Origin: Triglochin maritima | Taxonomy: Eukaryota > Streptophyta > Magnoliopsida > Alismatales > Juncaginaceae | Length of the DNA: 64,000 nt | Direction of reading: 5' to 3' | NCBI GenBank assembly: GCA_963682175.1 | Contig: OY821781.1 | Span: forward strand, 39,135,254-39,199,253 | Shown: positions 47,766 through 59,934 of the stretch, piece after piece | Position numbering within the stretch: the stretch's first letter is position 1 | How the letters are laid out: every line of letters begins with the position of its first letter | The notes under the pieces: model-generated | What the model saw: the letters and a program-made list of their open reading frames with translations, nothing else | Databases searched by the model: none | Told to the model about the DNA's origin: nothing | Translations under genes and position numbers: made by a program

Positions 47766-48361
47766 TGACGTGTAAGCTCAAGAATTATATATAAATGCCT
47801 CTATTTTGGACATTTCGGAGGAAAACTTTAATTTAGATTATATATGTAAGACTTCATTTTCTAGAGAGTCTAAAAGTCGTTAATTTTATCAATTGTAATT
47901 GGGGAAAAAATAATGTCTCCTGTTAACTCACCAAAATTTGGTCAGTGAGAAAAAATGCCATTTTCTTCAATGCGATAACTGCAGATTTTAAGATCTGATG
48001 TTGATATTTTTTGAATTTAACAAACTACGTCAATTGTGTTTCTTACAGTGAATTGGAACATCACGATTTACATGGAACTGTTGTCGGAGGAGAGCTTTTC
48101 AATATTGCCTAGCTATGCCGTGTTATACTAAATTACAAATGGAAGTTCAAGATTTCATAATATATACTTTCCAAGTGAATTAAAAAACAATTGTTGGTGT
48201 GGTGATAACTGACAACTTTGTAATATTTCTCAACTTTGGCTAAACTAAAACATGCATAAATATTATAAACACATCGCGGATGGGGACGGGGAACACTGTG
48301 AATCGTCTAACTGGAACACTTTCACCAAAGACCAATGATAACCTCTTGCTAGTAAAATTCA
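47766..48361. other. Intergenic, partly duplicated
   Basis: No gene. The block at 47945-48050 recurs at 52775-52870, and 48300-48369 recurs at 55290-55378, which shows a segmental duplication in which the second copy lacks the MULE. Confidence 0.6.
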
Positions 48362-48521
48362 ATTGTTTACGTTACTATTTATCGTCGAAAAATTACTTAA
48401 ATCATCCTTAATAATTACATTTTTGCCCTTAACAAATCACTTAATACTTATTTCGTCTTGTGTCTTTAAATAAAGTTTTTGACCCAGTTTTACACACATT
48501 CCTAGTACCAACACCACAAAA

Positions 48522-50757
48522 ATGTCTGGCGAAGCACTTGGATCCGGTGAGGTAACGGGGGCGGAATTTGTTTTCCGACTCGGGCATCTGACTAAGACGT
48601 CCCGTTTTTTTTATTTTCTGTTAAATTAATTTTTTTTAGGTTCCGTTGCAAGATTTCGGTGGTGATGGAGTAGATTACAGTGAACTTTTTGATAGTAAAC
48701 AAATATTTACAACAATCGAGGAAGCTTGTAAATGGGCGAAACAAGTTGCCATATGAGCCAATTTTTTTTGAGTTATATCATCATACAAACCAAAAGCAGA
48801 TACCCAGATGGATTGTTACCTGAGATGTGATCGCAGACATGAAATGAGTTCTCGTGATACGAGTATTGCACTACGAAAGAACACAAAAAGAAAAGGTTGC
48901 GGTTGTCGTTTTTTTGATAAAAGTAGTCGAGCGACGTGAACGTGATGGATGGGTCGTTGTTTCTAATAACACCTATGGACAACACAACCACGCACTTGCC
49001 GTTTATTCAGAGGGTCGCCGACATGTCAGCGGACTTAGTACTGGGGCCAAGCAAATTGTTCGTGATATGACTGAGACACAAGCAAGACCACGTAACATTT
49101 TGTTGGCAGTAAAGGAGAAATTCTCGGAGGATAATCTAAATCAAAGACACATTTATAACTTCAGAGAGTATATGAGGATGACGAAATCTGAAGACAGGAA
49201 TCTCGCTCAGCAGTTTCTCAATCAGGCAGTGTAGTATAACTATTTGCATTGGATTGTGGCAGATGAAGAAACTAATGTCCTCACTCACACATTTTTGGCA
49301 CATCCGACTTCAGTTCAGTTGTTGCGTACATACCCTTTCGTAATCTGCATGGATTCGATGTATAAGACTAACAAGTACAAGATGCCTTTGTTTGAGATGG
49401 TTGGGGTTACTCCAAAAAACATGAATTTCCTTGTCGGACATGCGATTTTGAAGGATGAGACCGAGTCTAGTTACCGGTGGGTGGTGGAGAGGTTGCGAGA
49501 TCTGTTATTGAATATTGTTAGCCCGACTGCAATAATAACGGATCGGGAGATGGGTGGATTAATTCCAAATTTAATTAAAAAGTGTGATTTCTGCCTGAAT
49601 TATTAAGAGATTAATTAGATCATGGGTGGATTAATTCAAAATTTAATTAAAAAGTTTTAGAGGATGCTTATGTGTCAATTAGAGATTAATTTTAAGAGAG
49701 AATAAGCAAGAGATCATGACTAAGGAATAGTTCTTGATAAGGATGTTTTGGGAGCCTATAAAAGGACATCTCATCCTACTTGTTTATGTTAATGCAAAAA
49801 TTCTTTCTCTCATTAATCTCTCCTCTAATCACCACGAAAATCTCTTATTAATTTTGAGTTTAGGAGATAGAAATCTCAGGAGCTCAAAGAGAGGTTATTA
49901 GCTAGATTCTAAGCCTTATTAGAGATTGATTGGTTAGCTACATTTCTCTCTAATCTTGTTTAGAGTTTGGTGAACACTCGGAGGCAAATCGGTGGACGAT
50001 TCTACGGGCAGCGCGACTCCGGATCTTCAAAAGGTTTTAGAGAACCGTTAGGTATGATTCTCTCTTTGTGATTTATTTTAATATATGTAGGATTGCATGA
50101 TATTAGAATAAACACAAAGTAATGTACATAACAATTGTTGAAAATTTGAAATCGATCTTGTATGTTGTATTAAATTTTTTAAAATATATACATACATAGG
50201 GACACGAAATCCTACAGAAAGTGCACATTCGGCTCTGAAAGAGTGAATCACTACATCGACTGCCGCTCTCGACACTTTTTCGACCGCGTGAACTCGACTA
50301 TTGAAATGCAGCTGACGAATATTCGGAACTTTCTCGAATATTCGAGACGTCGAAGTTTGACAAACTACATAAGTCCTTTGTTTCAGCATATAAATGACCG
50401 AGTTTTGCATCACTGTTTGTCGTTATTGACTCAGGAGTTGAAGAGAATGCAAGACTTACGTAATGAAATTGAATATCGTTGCGGGTGTGCTTTTCTGACA
50501 TCACATGAGATTCCTTGTGCCTGTACCATGTACGAGTGTTTTACGTCAGGTGATGAAATTTATTTAAAGCAGATTCATCCATTCTGGAAAACACTTGTCA
50601 TCGGAGAAGGAGTCCAGATGTCAGAGTTTGTGGATCAGTCAACACAAGACGTCGAGCATTTTCGGAAACTCGTTGATGAGATTTCGGAGAGCGACCCAAG
50701 GGGGAGGCGGCTCCGGCGGACGCCCGATCCAAATTTTATTTTATTTAAAAACAACTA
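48522..50757 (+). pseudogene. MULE transposase with stops, deletion and nested insert
   Basis: Exon 1 (48522-48551, MSGEALGSGE, GTAACG donor) and exon 2 from 48640 (VPLQDFGGDGVDYSELF) mirror the other MULE. The frame then reads the zinc-binding region (KGCGCRFF, NTYGQHNHALAV), RHIYNFREY, the catalytic VICMDSMYKTNKYKMPLFE and IITDREMGG. Unrelated sequence replaces the middle from 49560 to about 50190. The C-terminal part resumes (TESAHSALKE, then FFDRVNSTIEMQLTNIRNF) with a SWIM-type finger CGCAFLTSHEIPCAC and ends at 50757. Stops near 48756 and 49232 and frameshifts near 48910 and 50280 inactivate it. Confidence 0.85.
49560..50190 (+). mobile_element. Nested insertion in the MULE, LTR-like
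   Basis: Replaces the middle of the transposase. It contains a TATAAAAGG box (49757), a pyrimidine-rich start region and a GC block (GGTGGACGATTCTACGGGC near 49990) typical of copia LTRs. At its left border the word GGGTGGATTAATTC plus AAATTTAATTAAAAAGT occurs twice (49552 and 49624). Confidence 0.5.
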
Positions 50758-50971
50758 AACAAGATATTTTACCAGATTTGAGTGATCTGAGACGTCCGCT
50801 GGTTCTTTTCTCGGCCTCCGAGACATTATTTCTGGTGAATATAAGAGTAATATGAAGAGAGAGTGGTGTTAGGAGAGTGAAATGAAGAGTTATATAAGTA
50901 GAAATGGTAGAATAGCAAATGGTAATTTGTACGGACGATTTAAGTAGTTTTCCGACGATGTATAACAGTCC

Positions 50972-51813
50972 AGTTGTTTATTTCCATAGAAAGTAGATAT
51001 TATATTATTAGCCACAGCGCACAATTGTTACAACTTTGGGATTAAAAGTTTACAAACTTGTTTCCACGTGTCAGAGCTTTGGGATTAAAACTTAAAAGTT
51101 AAAAAACTTGTTTCATTCCTGCTCAACAGTACATGTGGCTTCCATTTATAAGAAGAATTAGCTAGTGACATCAATGAAAATTCTACAGCTATCGAAAGAT
51201 AGACGAAGGTTTGAACAATTCAAATTTCAAAGGTAAAAAGTAATCACAATTCACAAGTATCTCCTCCAAAAGTATGAATCTTTCCTCTTAACCTTTTGCC
51301 GTATCATAAGTTTTTGACTCTTGAATTTTATCACTAAATCAAATGTAGATATTAGTTTTGAGCTTTCTTAAATCTGAATTTAGATATTTGTAGTATTAAG
51401 TTTTCCCTCCGGACCATCTTAAGAGTAAAGATTAAATCTTACGTATTTAGAGTTTCTACAAAAAAATTACTAGGACAATATATGAAGGTATATTTCTATA
51501 AAGTGATATTTTTAAGATAATCGAGAGAACATCAAATGTAGAAACTAAAAGTTTAAATGAACCATAGAAAATACTTCACTCATTCCTATATATATTCCAC
51601 TTTAATTGCATCCAAAAGAATACGTTCATGAAGTATTTGTGTCATATATTTGTATTCATTGTTTTAGTGACAAGGAGAATGAATTTTTTTTCATCATATA
51701 GGCAATCTGCATTTCAATTTGGTAATTAGTGTGTGTATATATATATGTGTGTGTCGGAAGTGACTGAAAATGTGGTGGCACATCCAAGATGGTTGTATGT
51801 CTCCTACATATAC

Positions 51814-51865
<52 letters not shown>

Positions 51866-52957
51866 AAAACGGAGACTAATAGACGGTGCTTGAGTGAAGT
51901 CAAATCCTCTTTTTTTGACATCCAATTGATAATATTCTTTGGTTTTGGTACACAACAACTTGCATAAGCTAAGTATAATATTTGTTATACTTAGCTTTTA
52001 TTCAGGCAGTTAGCTCTTCTACAATTCCGCTAAAAGAATTCTCGAACTTGTTAGGCCTTGTCAACTTCTTCACCAGAGAAGTTGGATTATTTTTGCATTT
52101 ATTGTAAGTACTACTTAGTTAATTAAAACTATTTAAGGCAATTTTTCAATCACACATTTGAGCATCATTGGTTGTAGAAAAATGTAAGCACAATTCCAAC
52201 TCTTCACCTAAAAACGTTTTCGATCAGCTGGTAGTTTGGATTTGAGAATATGTTAACTGACGCAGTGTTAGATTTGGCGTTGAAATGTCGTGAGATTGAG
52301 TTAAGGTAGAAAGAAGAGTTTTCTTTGTAATTCCTTTCCAGAAAATAACTTCTTACTCATGTGCAGCTTATTGGACAAGGCAAAAAGGTTTTCTTAAACT
52401 AGGCTAAAAATTCTTATCTACGAGGAAAATGAATAGGAGTGCATTAATTTGCTTGTCGTCAAAAACAAAAACATTTATAAAACAAAAACTGTTGCAATTC
52501 TCATTTGTTTAAAATTAGATTTAGATACCCTGAAGGCCAAGAAAATTTTTGAGTGGTTCAAATCATTTTGCGTGTGCTTTGAAAAAATAGCAAAGTGTCG
52601 TTATCACAATAGACAGATTATTGAAGGTTTTGCAGAAGACAAGTAAATTACCGCACTCAAGTCTCAAGACTCTCAACTGACTTAGTTTGTCAAACCTTCA
52701 ACATAATAAGAACCTCTCAACTGGTCAATTCATTGCAACTCTTCAGTAAATGTCGAAGAAAGCAATGGAACGCGTAAATTACCATTTTCCTCAACGCGAT
52801 AACTGCAAACTTTAAGATCTGATGTTGATTTTTTTTGCATTTAACGAATTACGTCAATTGTGTTATTGCAGAAGACAAATACATTATTGCACTCAAGTCT
52901 CAAGTCTCTCAGTTGACTTAGTTTGTCTAACCTTCAACATAACAAGAACCTATCAAT
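50972..52957. other. Non-coding stretch with microsatellite and local duplications
   Basis: 50990-51230 is a duplicate of 55388-55480 and 56050-56120. A TG/TA microsatellite occupies 51726-51861, including an uninterrupted TA run from about 51806. 52630-52720 and 52865-52955 are a local duplication (GCAGAAGACAA through ACCTTCAACATAA). No gene supported. Confidence 0.55.
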
Positions 52958-53154
52958 TAGGGGTGAGAATCCGGTCCGGACCAGATTTTTATCCGAGGTC
53001 CGGACCGAAGACTAGACCGGACCAGATCGGAATTTAAAAAAAAACCGGACCGGTCCGGACAGGAACCGGAATTTCCAAAAAGTTCGGACCGGAACCCGGA
53101 CTGGTTCCAACCGGTCCGGACTGACTGGACCAGACCAAGTTTTGCACAGATCTA
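52958..53154. mobile_element. hAT-type MITE of CCGGACC words
   Basis: Begins TAGGGGTGAGAATCCGG. Flanking 8-mers CTATCAAT (52950-52957) and CTATTAAT (53155-53162) match at seven of eight. The interior repeats CCGGACC/GGTCCGG. The right end has drifted (ACAGATCTA). Confidence 0.85.
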
Positions 53155-53204
53155 CTATTAATAGAATGTAAATCCCAAACTTTGATTAGAGGAGGTTTAG
53201 GGCT

Positions 53205-55226
53205 AATCCTGGATTTTATGGGTTTTTGCATGGGGAAGGTGTGGGAAATGATGGTGAGGCGTGAGGTGAAGGGGTAGGGTGATGGTGTAGGTGTAGGTGG
53301 GGAGGTGTATGTTGGGCTCGGACAGAACCAACGTCTCTTCCTCCTTCATCTTCTTCTCGACTCCTTTTCTTCTCCACCCTTCATTTCTTCTCACCAAACA
53401 CCTATCTCTCTCTCCCTCAGTTTCTCTGTCGTCGGAGGAGGAGGAAGCGACCGAGGTGAGCTTGGGGGCAACGGAGATACAGGTGTGAGGCACACGAGGT
53501 CGTGCGTTCGGAGGTTGCGGACCGGAGGCGGACTTTGCGCGAGCGAAGCTCCGGCGAGTTTTCGTCATACTAAGAGGTATGCCGGTTAATTAGATGCATT
53601 TCGTTTTGCTCACACTTGTGGTGTGAGGTGTTGGCTGATCGGCGGAGGTCGGAGACGTCGTCGGCATCGTGTGGGTAACAAGTTAGACCTAATTCAACTA
53701 GGTAGTTGTTGGTCAACGGTCGACCGGTGCCTTCGGGTGGTTGACCGAATGTAGTGTAAATTCCCACTTTAACCAACACCGGTCGAATGATGCCTTGTGG
53801 CGGTCGACCGGTTGTACGTATGTTGATGGGTCGGAGGAATGCCTACTGTTTTTCGATCGACCGGGACCCCTGAGTCGGTCGGCCGTTGCTTTCTGGACAG
53901 GTCTGGACAGAGCATGGACTATCTAAACGGTCAACCGCTCTTGACTTTGTCCGACCGGTAACTTAATGAATGTTTGACCGATTAGTTGATAGTTTGACAT
54001 ATTGATGATTAGAAACTTCTAGGTTTCCCCTGGCAGTTTTCGGTCGACCGTTTGACTTGTATATTTTTTATCTGAGTTCGGATTTTGACCACGTATCAGT
54101 CGACCTATTTTATATAATTGTTCAACCGTTTGTGCTCGGAATTGAATTCTCAGCCCTAGTGAAGTGCAACTCTGTTCACGGAAACCTGTGTCCTCGCCCA
54201 GAGCGTGAGCCAGGAGGTGACGGTGGGTGCATTGATCGTGGCTACCCAGGGACCGCCAAGTTGAAGAGTGTGGGTACTTGGGATGTGCCACCTCTATTGA
54301 TAGACTATGACATAAAGAATGTCATGTTGACTCTCTGTAGAGTAGTAGACCTGAGGGATCACTGATCCCAATGTATGACGATGCATGGCTTACAGAGCAT
54401 AATGACAAAGCAGACTTCGGTTCGGAAACCGTCCGATGGTGTGCCGGATGTATGATGTACCGTCCGATGTTGTGCCGGACGTAATGATTGGCTCGACCGA
54501 TGTTGTTCCGGCGAGTATACTGTCGATATTTTTCCAACGAGGATGTGGCCGATGTTGTTATGACATGTTATCTCAGTTGGGCACCTACTGAGTGATTGAT
54601 GGACCGACCTGAGCAACAGCTCCGTCGGTGTGGTGTTGATCACGATGATTCAGAACTGATTCTAATGATGCGGAAGTGCGGACACCCCTCACCGAACCTC
54701 ATGATTAGTGTAGCCGCGTGTGGGGTGCGTTGCGTAATCTCTGTAAGACTGTATGTGCCTATGGTAAGTCTCCGAGGGAGACTCGTTGATGATTGTAGGA
54801 CTGATGTCCAGATTTACCATTGGAGGGGAATTGTTTCCTTACTGTTGATGAGATGATATGTCACTAGTATGATAAGTTCATTTTATTGTACTATTGCATT
54901 CATATAGGTGAGCTTGACATACAGAGTTTTCTTATGGAAACTCATGTATTGTTGTTATATTTATGTTTCAGGACCGCGGTATGTTCTGTTGGGTGGTGAC
55001 AGCGGGCACACACATTTTGGGGCCAAGATCGTCTTCAGACTATTCAAAGTCGTCGTGATTACCTGCATTTATCTTTCGTTGTATTGATGTAATCATGTAT
55101 TTTGACAAACTCTAATGTATTATGGTGTACCGATTAGTTATTTATACGAGTAATATTCCCGCTTTGATGATGTTTACCCTGTGAACTTTTATTGTTAAAA
55201 TTTCAAAAGTTTCCGCTCACAGGATG
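53205..55226 (+). mobile_element. Gypsy-type LTR, 3' end at 55226
   Basis: Ends CTCACAGGATGTTACA at 55226, like the LTR class at 34069 in the opposite orientation. Blocks near 54900-54970 match those in the 29984 and 34069 LTRs in reverse. GGTCGACCG-like words are dense at 53705-54130. A CT-rich stretch at 53330-53430 may be part of the same LTR, so the 5' border is uncertain. No primer-binding site or gag follows. Confidence 0.6.
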
Positions 55227-56120
55227 TTACATAGAAGATATTTGCACATTAACTCGTGAAATGCTTCAGACATAGGGAAATATTGCGAATCACGTCTAAC
55301 TGTAACATCTGGACTACTTTCAGCAAAGACCAATGATAACCTAATCCAAGGCTACAAGTAGATAAAATTCAATTGTTTTTCCCCATAGAAATTAGATATT
55401 AGATTATTAGCCATAGCACAACTGTTACAGCTTTGGGATTAAAAGTTAAAAAAACTTGTTTCATTCCTGCAGCAGGTATAAAGCAACTCTAAATGTTAGC
55501 AACACGACAGACACTGTGTATTTTTACAGGTATAATTTGTCAACTAAAATGAAAATGATCAGTGTTTTTCTATTTACCAGGAACACTGATGCCACTCCTG
55601 ATGTCACTATTTCCTTCGTCAGGCTACGACTTCGCCTCGGTGATTATACCAAGAATCAATAGCGTTTAGTCACAGACTCACAATCAGTAGTAAGTACAAG
55701 ATTATACCTACCAAGAATGAGAGTAAAATTCCACACGATTCATATTGGACGTCACTGGTAAGTACTCCTCCAGTTTCCAAGAAAATTAAGTTTTTATCTC
55801 TTTTTTGCTTCGAAATTTTGCTTGTCACTGAAGATATCATCATCAAACTACGATGGAATCATGTGGATTCAAAATTTCATTGGTCAATTAATAATTAAGG
55901 AGGGGAAGATCTCAGAAGAGTACATCTCTATATAGATTTTTTTGGGGAAAATCTGAAAAGTATGTCTACAAGAGAGTGCAATTTTAAGATATTTAAATGT
56001 GTCATATGTGAATCTTATCTTGACTTACGAAAACCAAACACTACTTGTGGCTTCCGTTGATAATAAGAATTGGTCACATCAAAGAAATTTCTACAGTCAT
56101 CTAAACATAAATGAAGGTTT
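55227..56120. other. Duplicated non-coding block
   Basis: Parallels 48300-48369 joined to 50981-51230 and parts of 40500-41010. It contains the empty site of the second MULE at about 55370. No gene. Confidence 0.6.
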
Positions 56121-56746
56121 TGTTGAAACAATTACAAATAATATCATGTAATACAGTAGGTTATGCGTGTCAAATAAATTATATGACAGAATCCAGACAA
56201 AACCAACATACAAGAACATGTTTAGAAAACAAAAACAACAAAAAATAGTGATCAGAAAGACCTTCAACCGACTCGTCGAATTCCAACTAGCCTTAGAGAA
56301 AATATCACCCACACGTACCAGTGTGATAGGTCCGACGGTTTCCCCCCATGATAGAACAATTACTTCGTCGAGCGAGTGCACACCAGAGTCGACGAACCAC
56401 GAAAGCAGATCAAAACTTGCAATGTCGCTATCAACCAGAAAACATGGGTTTTGGTGGAGAGAGAGAGAACTCGTATATTGTGTGTATTTTTCTTGGTGAA
56501 GTGCAAAACATTTTATAGTAGTCTATGACACAAAAATTTGACCCCAAACCCCCTGAACACGACCCACGACCACGACGTGATGCGACACACGAGCACGTGT
56601 GCGGGTGTACATGGGTCCAACCACTCCTCCACTCACACTCTCTCCACTTCTCGGAAGATAAGGGAGGCAAAATGTTTTAAACTTTTTCAACATCCCACAA
56701 CATCTAATGTGGGACTAAACCCACACATGGATTTCTTCATCCAACA
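56121..56746 (-). mobile_element. 3' LTR of a Ty1-copia element
   Basis: On the minus strand it starts TGTTGGATGAAG at 56746 and ends GTTTCAACA at 56121 (626 bp), inside the duplicated block. A TATA-like box (TATAAAATG near 56515) is followed by CTCTCTCTC and a leader. A G-rich polypurine tract (GGTGGGGGAA) lies immediately upstream at 56747-56756, as required for a 3' LTR. Confidence 0.8.
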
Positions 56747-57261
56747 TTCCCCCACCAATCCATTGTTGATCAAGCGACAAAACATTACATCATAGTGCTT
56801 TCAGTAATGATACCTTTCGGGTTTGAACCACTACCTGAGTACTTCAACTTTACCCCTACAAGAACTAAGTGAAACGAAGTCTTAAGCTTGAACATTTATT
56901 GTGGAGATGTCCACTGACAACACCAACCATGTCATACTGCAATCTACAGGGTTGATGCATTACGGTCATGCATTTGTATCCTATTTCATGAATGCTTTCA
57001 AGGAATGACCCACATTTCTCTAATTGCAGTCATACAATTGCATTCACATAGTTGAGTTTCTCGAAAAATGCATTGCTAACATTTTGTTCTAAGAACTCGA
57101 ACCCATTTAGAGTATACACTCTTACTAAACTTGCAGTTTCAGCAATATATCCATTCTTTAAGGCATTGACACAGATAAATGTATGACCTACAATGTATTA
57201 CCAATCAGTTGCACTCAACTCACTCAAGAACTTGTTATTACCACATTAAACCAACTTCATG

Positions 57262-57387
57262 GGATCTCCACTCAGATTGATTGGGTTGCCGTTCTAGATG
57301 AGTCATCCCCAACTTGGATTTCAGAACTTGAGCTAGATCAAGTCCTTTGGTGAAAGCTTCAGCTATATTGTCTTTGGTACCAACAAA
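57262..57387 (-). pseudogene. End of copia pol (RNase H), truncated
   Basis: The minus-strand frame reads TKDNIAEAFTKGLDLAQVL and SKLGMTHL, the conserved C-terminal end of copia polyproteins (the pattern xxNIADxxTKxL). About 500 bases of untranslated sequence lead to the polypurine tract and 3' LTR. The upstream rest is cut off at the left end of the next CACTA element. Confidence 0.8.
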
Positions 57388-57399
57388 CACGACTACAGT

Positions 57400-57830
57400 A
57401 TAGGGATACACCAACGGTAGTTATCCATCGGTGTACTCCACTTTCCGTTTGTGTACCGCTACACCGACGAATATGTCTCCGTCGGTGATACTTACGTCGG
57501 TGTTGCACTACTCCAACGGATATTCGTCGTCATTGTCAATTTTGGCGGGAAAATTCCCGCAAAAAAATTCATCTTGTTTCGTCGATTCCAATAACACCGA
57601 CAGACATATCCGTCGGTGTAGCGTACACCAACAAATATATATTATGACGGAAATCTATGTACACCGACTGATAAATCCCGTCGGTGAGAAATATGATATA
57701 CACCGACGAATATGTCTTGTTCGTCATGACCAACACCAATGGATGTCTGCCATCTGTGTCTTCTGACCATAAAAAATGAAACGACCTACACCGACGGATA
57801 CATTCCGTCGGTGTAGGCCATGTAGTTCCT
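57400..57830. repeat. Subterminal array of the third CACTA element
   Basis: About 15 copies of ACACCGACGG-like words and their complements (CCGTCGGTGTA) in alternating orientation. Confidence 0.88.
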
Positions 57831-58399
57831 ATCAAGTACCCGAAAGAGTTTGTTTGCTCATTCTGGGTTCCGATTATCCTTGTTCAAACAAATACAATCA
57901 AACATTCATCACAAATCAAACATTCATTCCTCACAACTCAAACATTCATAACTCACAAATTCATAACTCAAACAATCATACATTCGCATTTCAATCGTCA
58001 TTTACTTCAAAGATTTATAAATTGTATTTCAAGCATTCATACACCCCCAAACTTATAAACTCTAAATAAAAATTAAAGTTTCATTGAAAATAATATTTAA
58101 CAATACAAAGTAAAAATACTTAAAATAAATATAATCAAACAACATTCAAAAACAGAAAGACTACGTTGTTAAACCTCTAGTGCCTGCTCCGCCTGATGGA
58201 CCATCATCATTATCTTGACTTGGCGGCGGAGGTGGTGTGCAAATAGATGTAACATTAAAATCTTGCACGATTTAAACATTATACATTATGAATATAATGC
58301 ATATAAACTAACTTAGTAAATGCAAAACTTATTAAATTAGAAATATAATACCTCCGGACTATAACCCCCCTTCACTATCAATTGCTCCATCAACGACTC

Positions 58400-58990
58400 C
58401 ATCAAGACTCCATGTTTGTGAGCCTCTTTTTCTTCTCAATTAGCTCATTTTCCATCCTCATCATGTTCTGATCTTTCTCAACCTGAACTCTCGCGTCAAT
58501 CTTGGATTGGGATGGCGGCCCGCGCGGTCTGTACATGTCGATCGGGGTGACGAGACTGGAATACATCTTCACACATCCGTGCCCATCACCAAGTATAGTC
58601 CCGACCGGATCCTCGGCAGCGGCCGCCGAATTGATAGAGCCCTGAGAACTCGTCTCACCTGGTCCTTGAAAAGCCTCTAATTGTTCCTAAAAGAAAAAAT
58701 TCTCATAAATTCACAAATAAAAATATCAAACAACATTAACTAATTTAAAACAAACATTAATATTAAATTTACAATAACGTCCGCAGCGTCAGGGTGTGTC
58801 TTGTCATGTAGCCAGATGTACATATCTGCCCGATTTGACTCAGGAGCATATCGATTTTTTGCAATATGCAATATTAATATTGACTCAGTTTATTTTGAAA
58901 AAATAATGAATATGTAAGAAATTCAAAAAATATAAATAATATATCACAATTTTCTCCTTGTGTCGCACCACCGATTTGGTACCACATTGG
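58400..58990 (-). pseudogene. Plant transposase (Ptta/En/Spm, Transposase_24-like) remains
   Basis: Minus-strand exons read NHTTPMWYQIGGATQG, then ESNRADMYIWLHDKTHPDAA, then EAFQGPGETSSQGSINSAAA, with a basic coiled stretch ending at about 58400. This matches the second protein of plant CACTA elements, thought to bind the subterminal repeats. Introns separate the pieces. The first exon is missing or merged with tnp2 sequence. Confidence 0.7.
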
Positions 58991-59049
58991 TGTGGTATGA
59001 TTAAATGCGCTCTGTTTTTTCTTATTAGTCTCGTTTTTTTTCTATATTA

Positions 59050-59898
59050 GCAATATTTTATATAACATGTGGAGTCTTGGCTTTAACGGAAAGTACCGCA
59101 CAAGTGCCCCTGAAATTCTTTTGCTTTTTCGAACTCTAAATTTTTAGTTTCTAATTCATCTTCCCTTGCACGGTTACCCAACGAGATTCCCCGCACACAG
59201 AACATGAATTAACATTCTCATTTTTTTCCAGTACAATGTGCAATGATTCTTGAAAACATGGATATTTTCATACTGAAACCCCAAGTTGGCAACCAACTTT
59301 TTTGTCTCACATGTGTATCCTTCGGCAGGCAAGCTCCCTCTGGAAGTAATTATGCTTGATATGCTAACCAGTATCAAACACTGTGTCCGCTCATCTACTT
59401 GTGCATTTCATGTGATAATATCATCAATTCAGATTTGCACCTAGGATACAACAATTGATCTCCATCCTTCATATAGGCAAGAAACTTCTGAGCATAATTT
59501 GTAATCCCCGGTCTCGAGGAATCGATTCTAAAGTTACCACCTTCAACCACATCGTTTATCATTTCCTCTATGTCATCGGCAACATCATCCTCTTCCGACT
59601 CAATCGTTATTTGTCGAGTTGCCATCATTACAACTTGAGCACTTCAACTTGCAACACTTTCATCGTGAAAAACTCACTTCTCGTAATTACCAGCAAAGCC
59701 ATTTAGGATGATATCATCGATGACATCACCTCTAGTCGCCCATTTGTTATTGCAACACTTCTTGCATGGGTATAAGATTTTCCCATCACGAATATATTGG
59801 TTGTGAGAGTTGAAGGCAAGGTTTAAAAATGACTTCAGATTATTCGTTAAAGTCTGAGTAATTCTCTTACCATACATCCAACTTCTGTCTGACACCAT
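59050..59898 (-). pseudogene. CACTA tnp2, N-terminal part only
   Basis: Reads the transposase-associated domain (SDRSWMYGKRITQTLTNN, CKKCCNNKWATRGDV, DDIILNGFAGNYEK). After stops comes an acidic region, then KFLAYMKDGDQLLYP, then KLVANLGFQYENIHVFKNHC and YWKK, then a Lys-rich end near 59090. Several stops and frameshifts. The catalytic core of tnp2 is deleted and sequence of the second gene follows. Confidence 0.82.
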
Positions 59899-59934
59899 GA
59901 TTCTATTCATTTGAAACAAAATATAACATAACAC

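Larger units (their letters stand above)
48370..50971. mobile_element. Second MULE, related to 11463-14779
   Basis: Inverted ends near ATCGTCGAAAAATTACTTAAATC (left) and its counterpart at 50935-50960. A 9-bp duplication AATTGTTTA (48361-48369) / AGTTGTTTA (50972-50980) matches at eight of nine. A paralogous copy at about 55370 has one unbroken AATTGTTT and no element, confirming the insertion. Confidence 0.9.
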
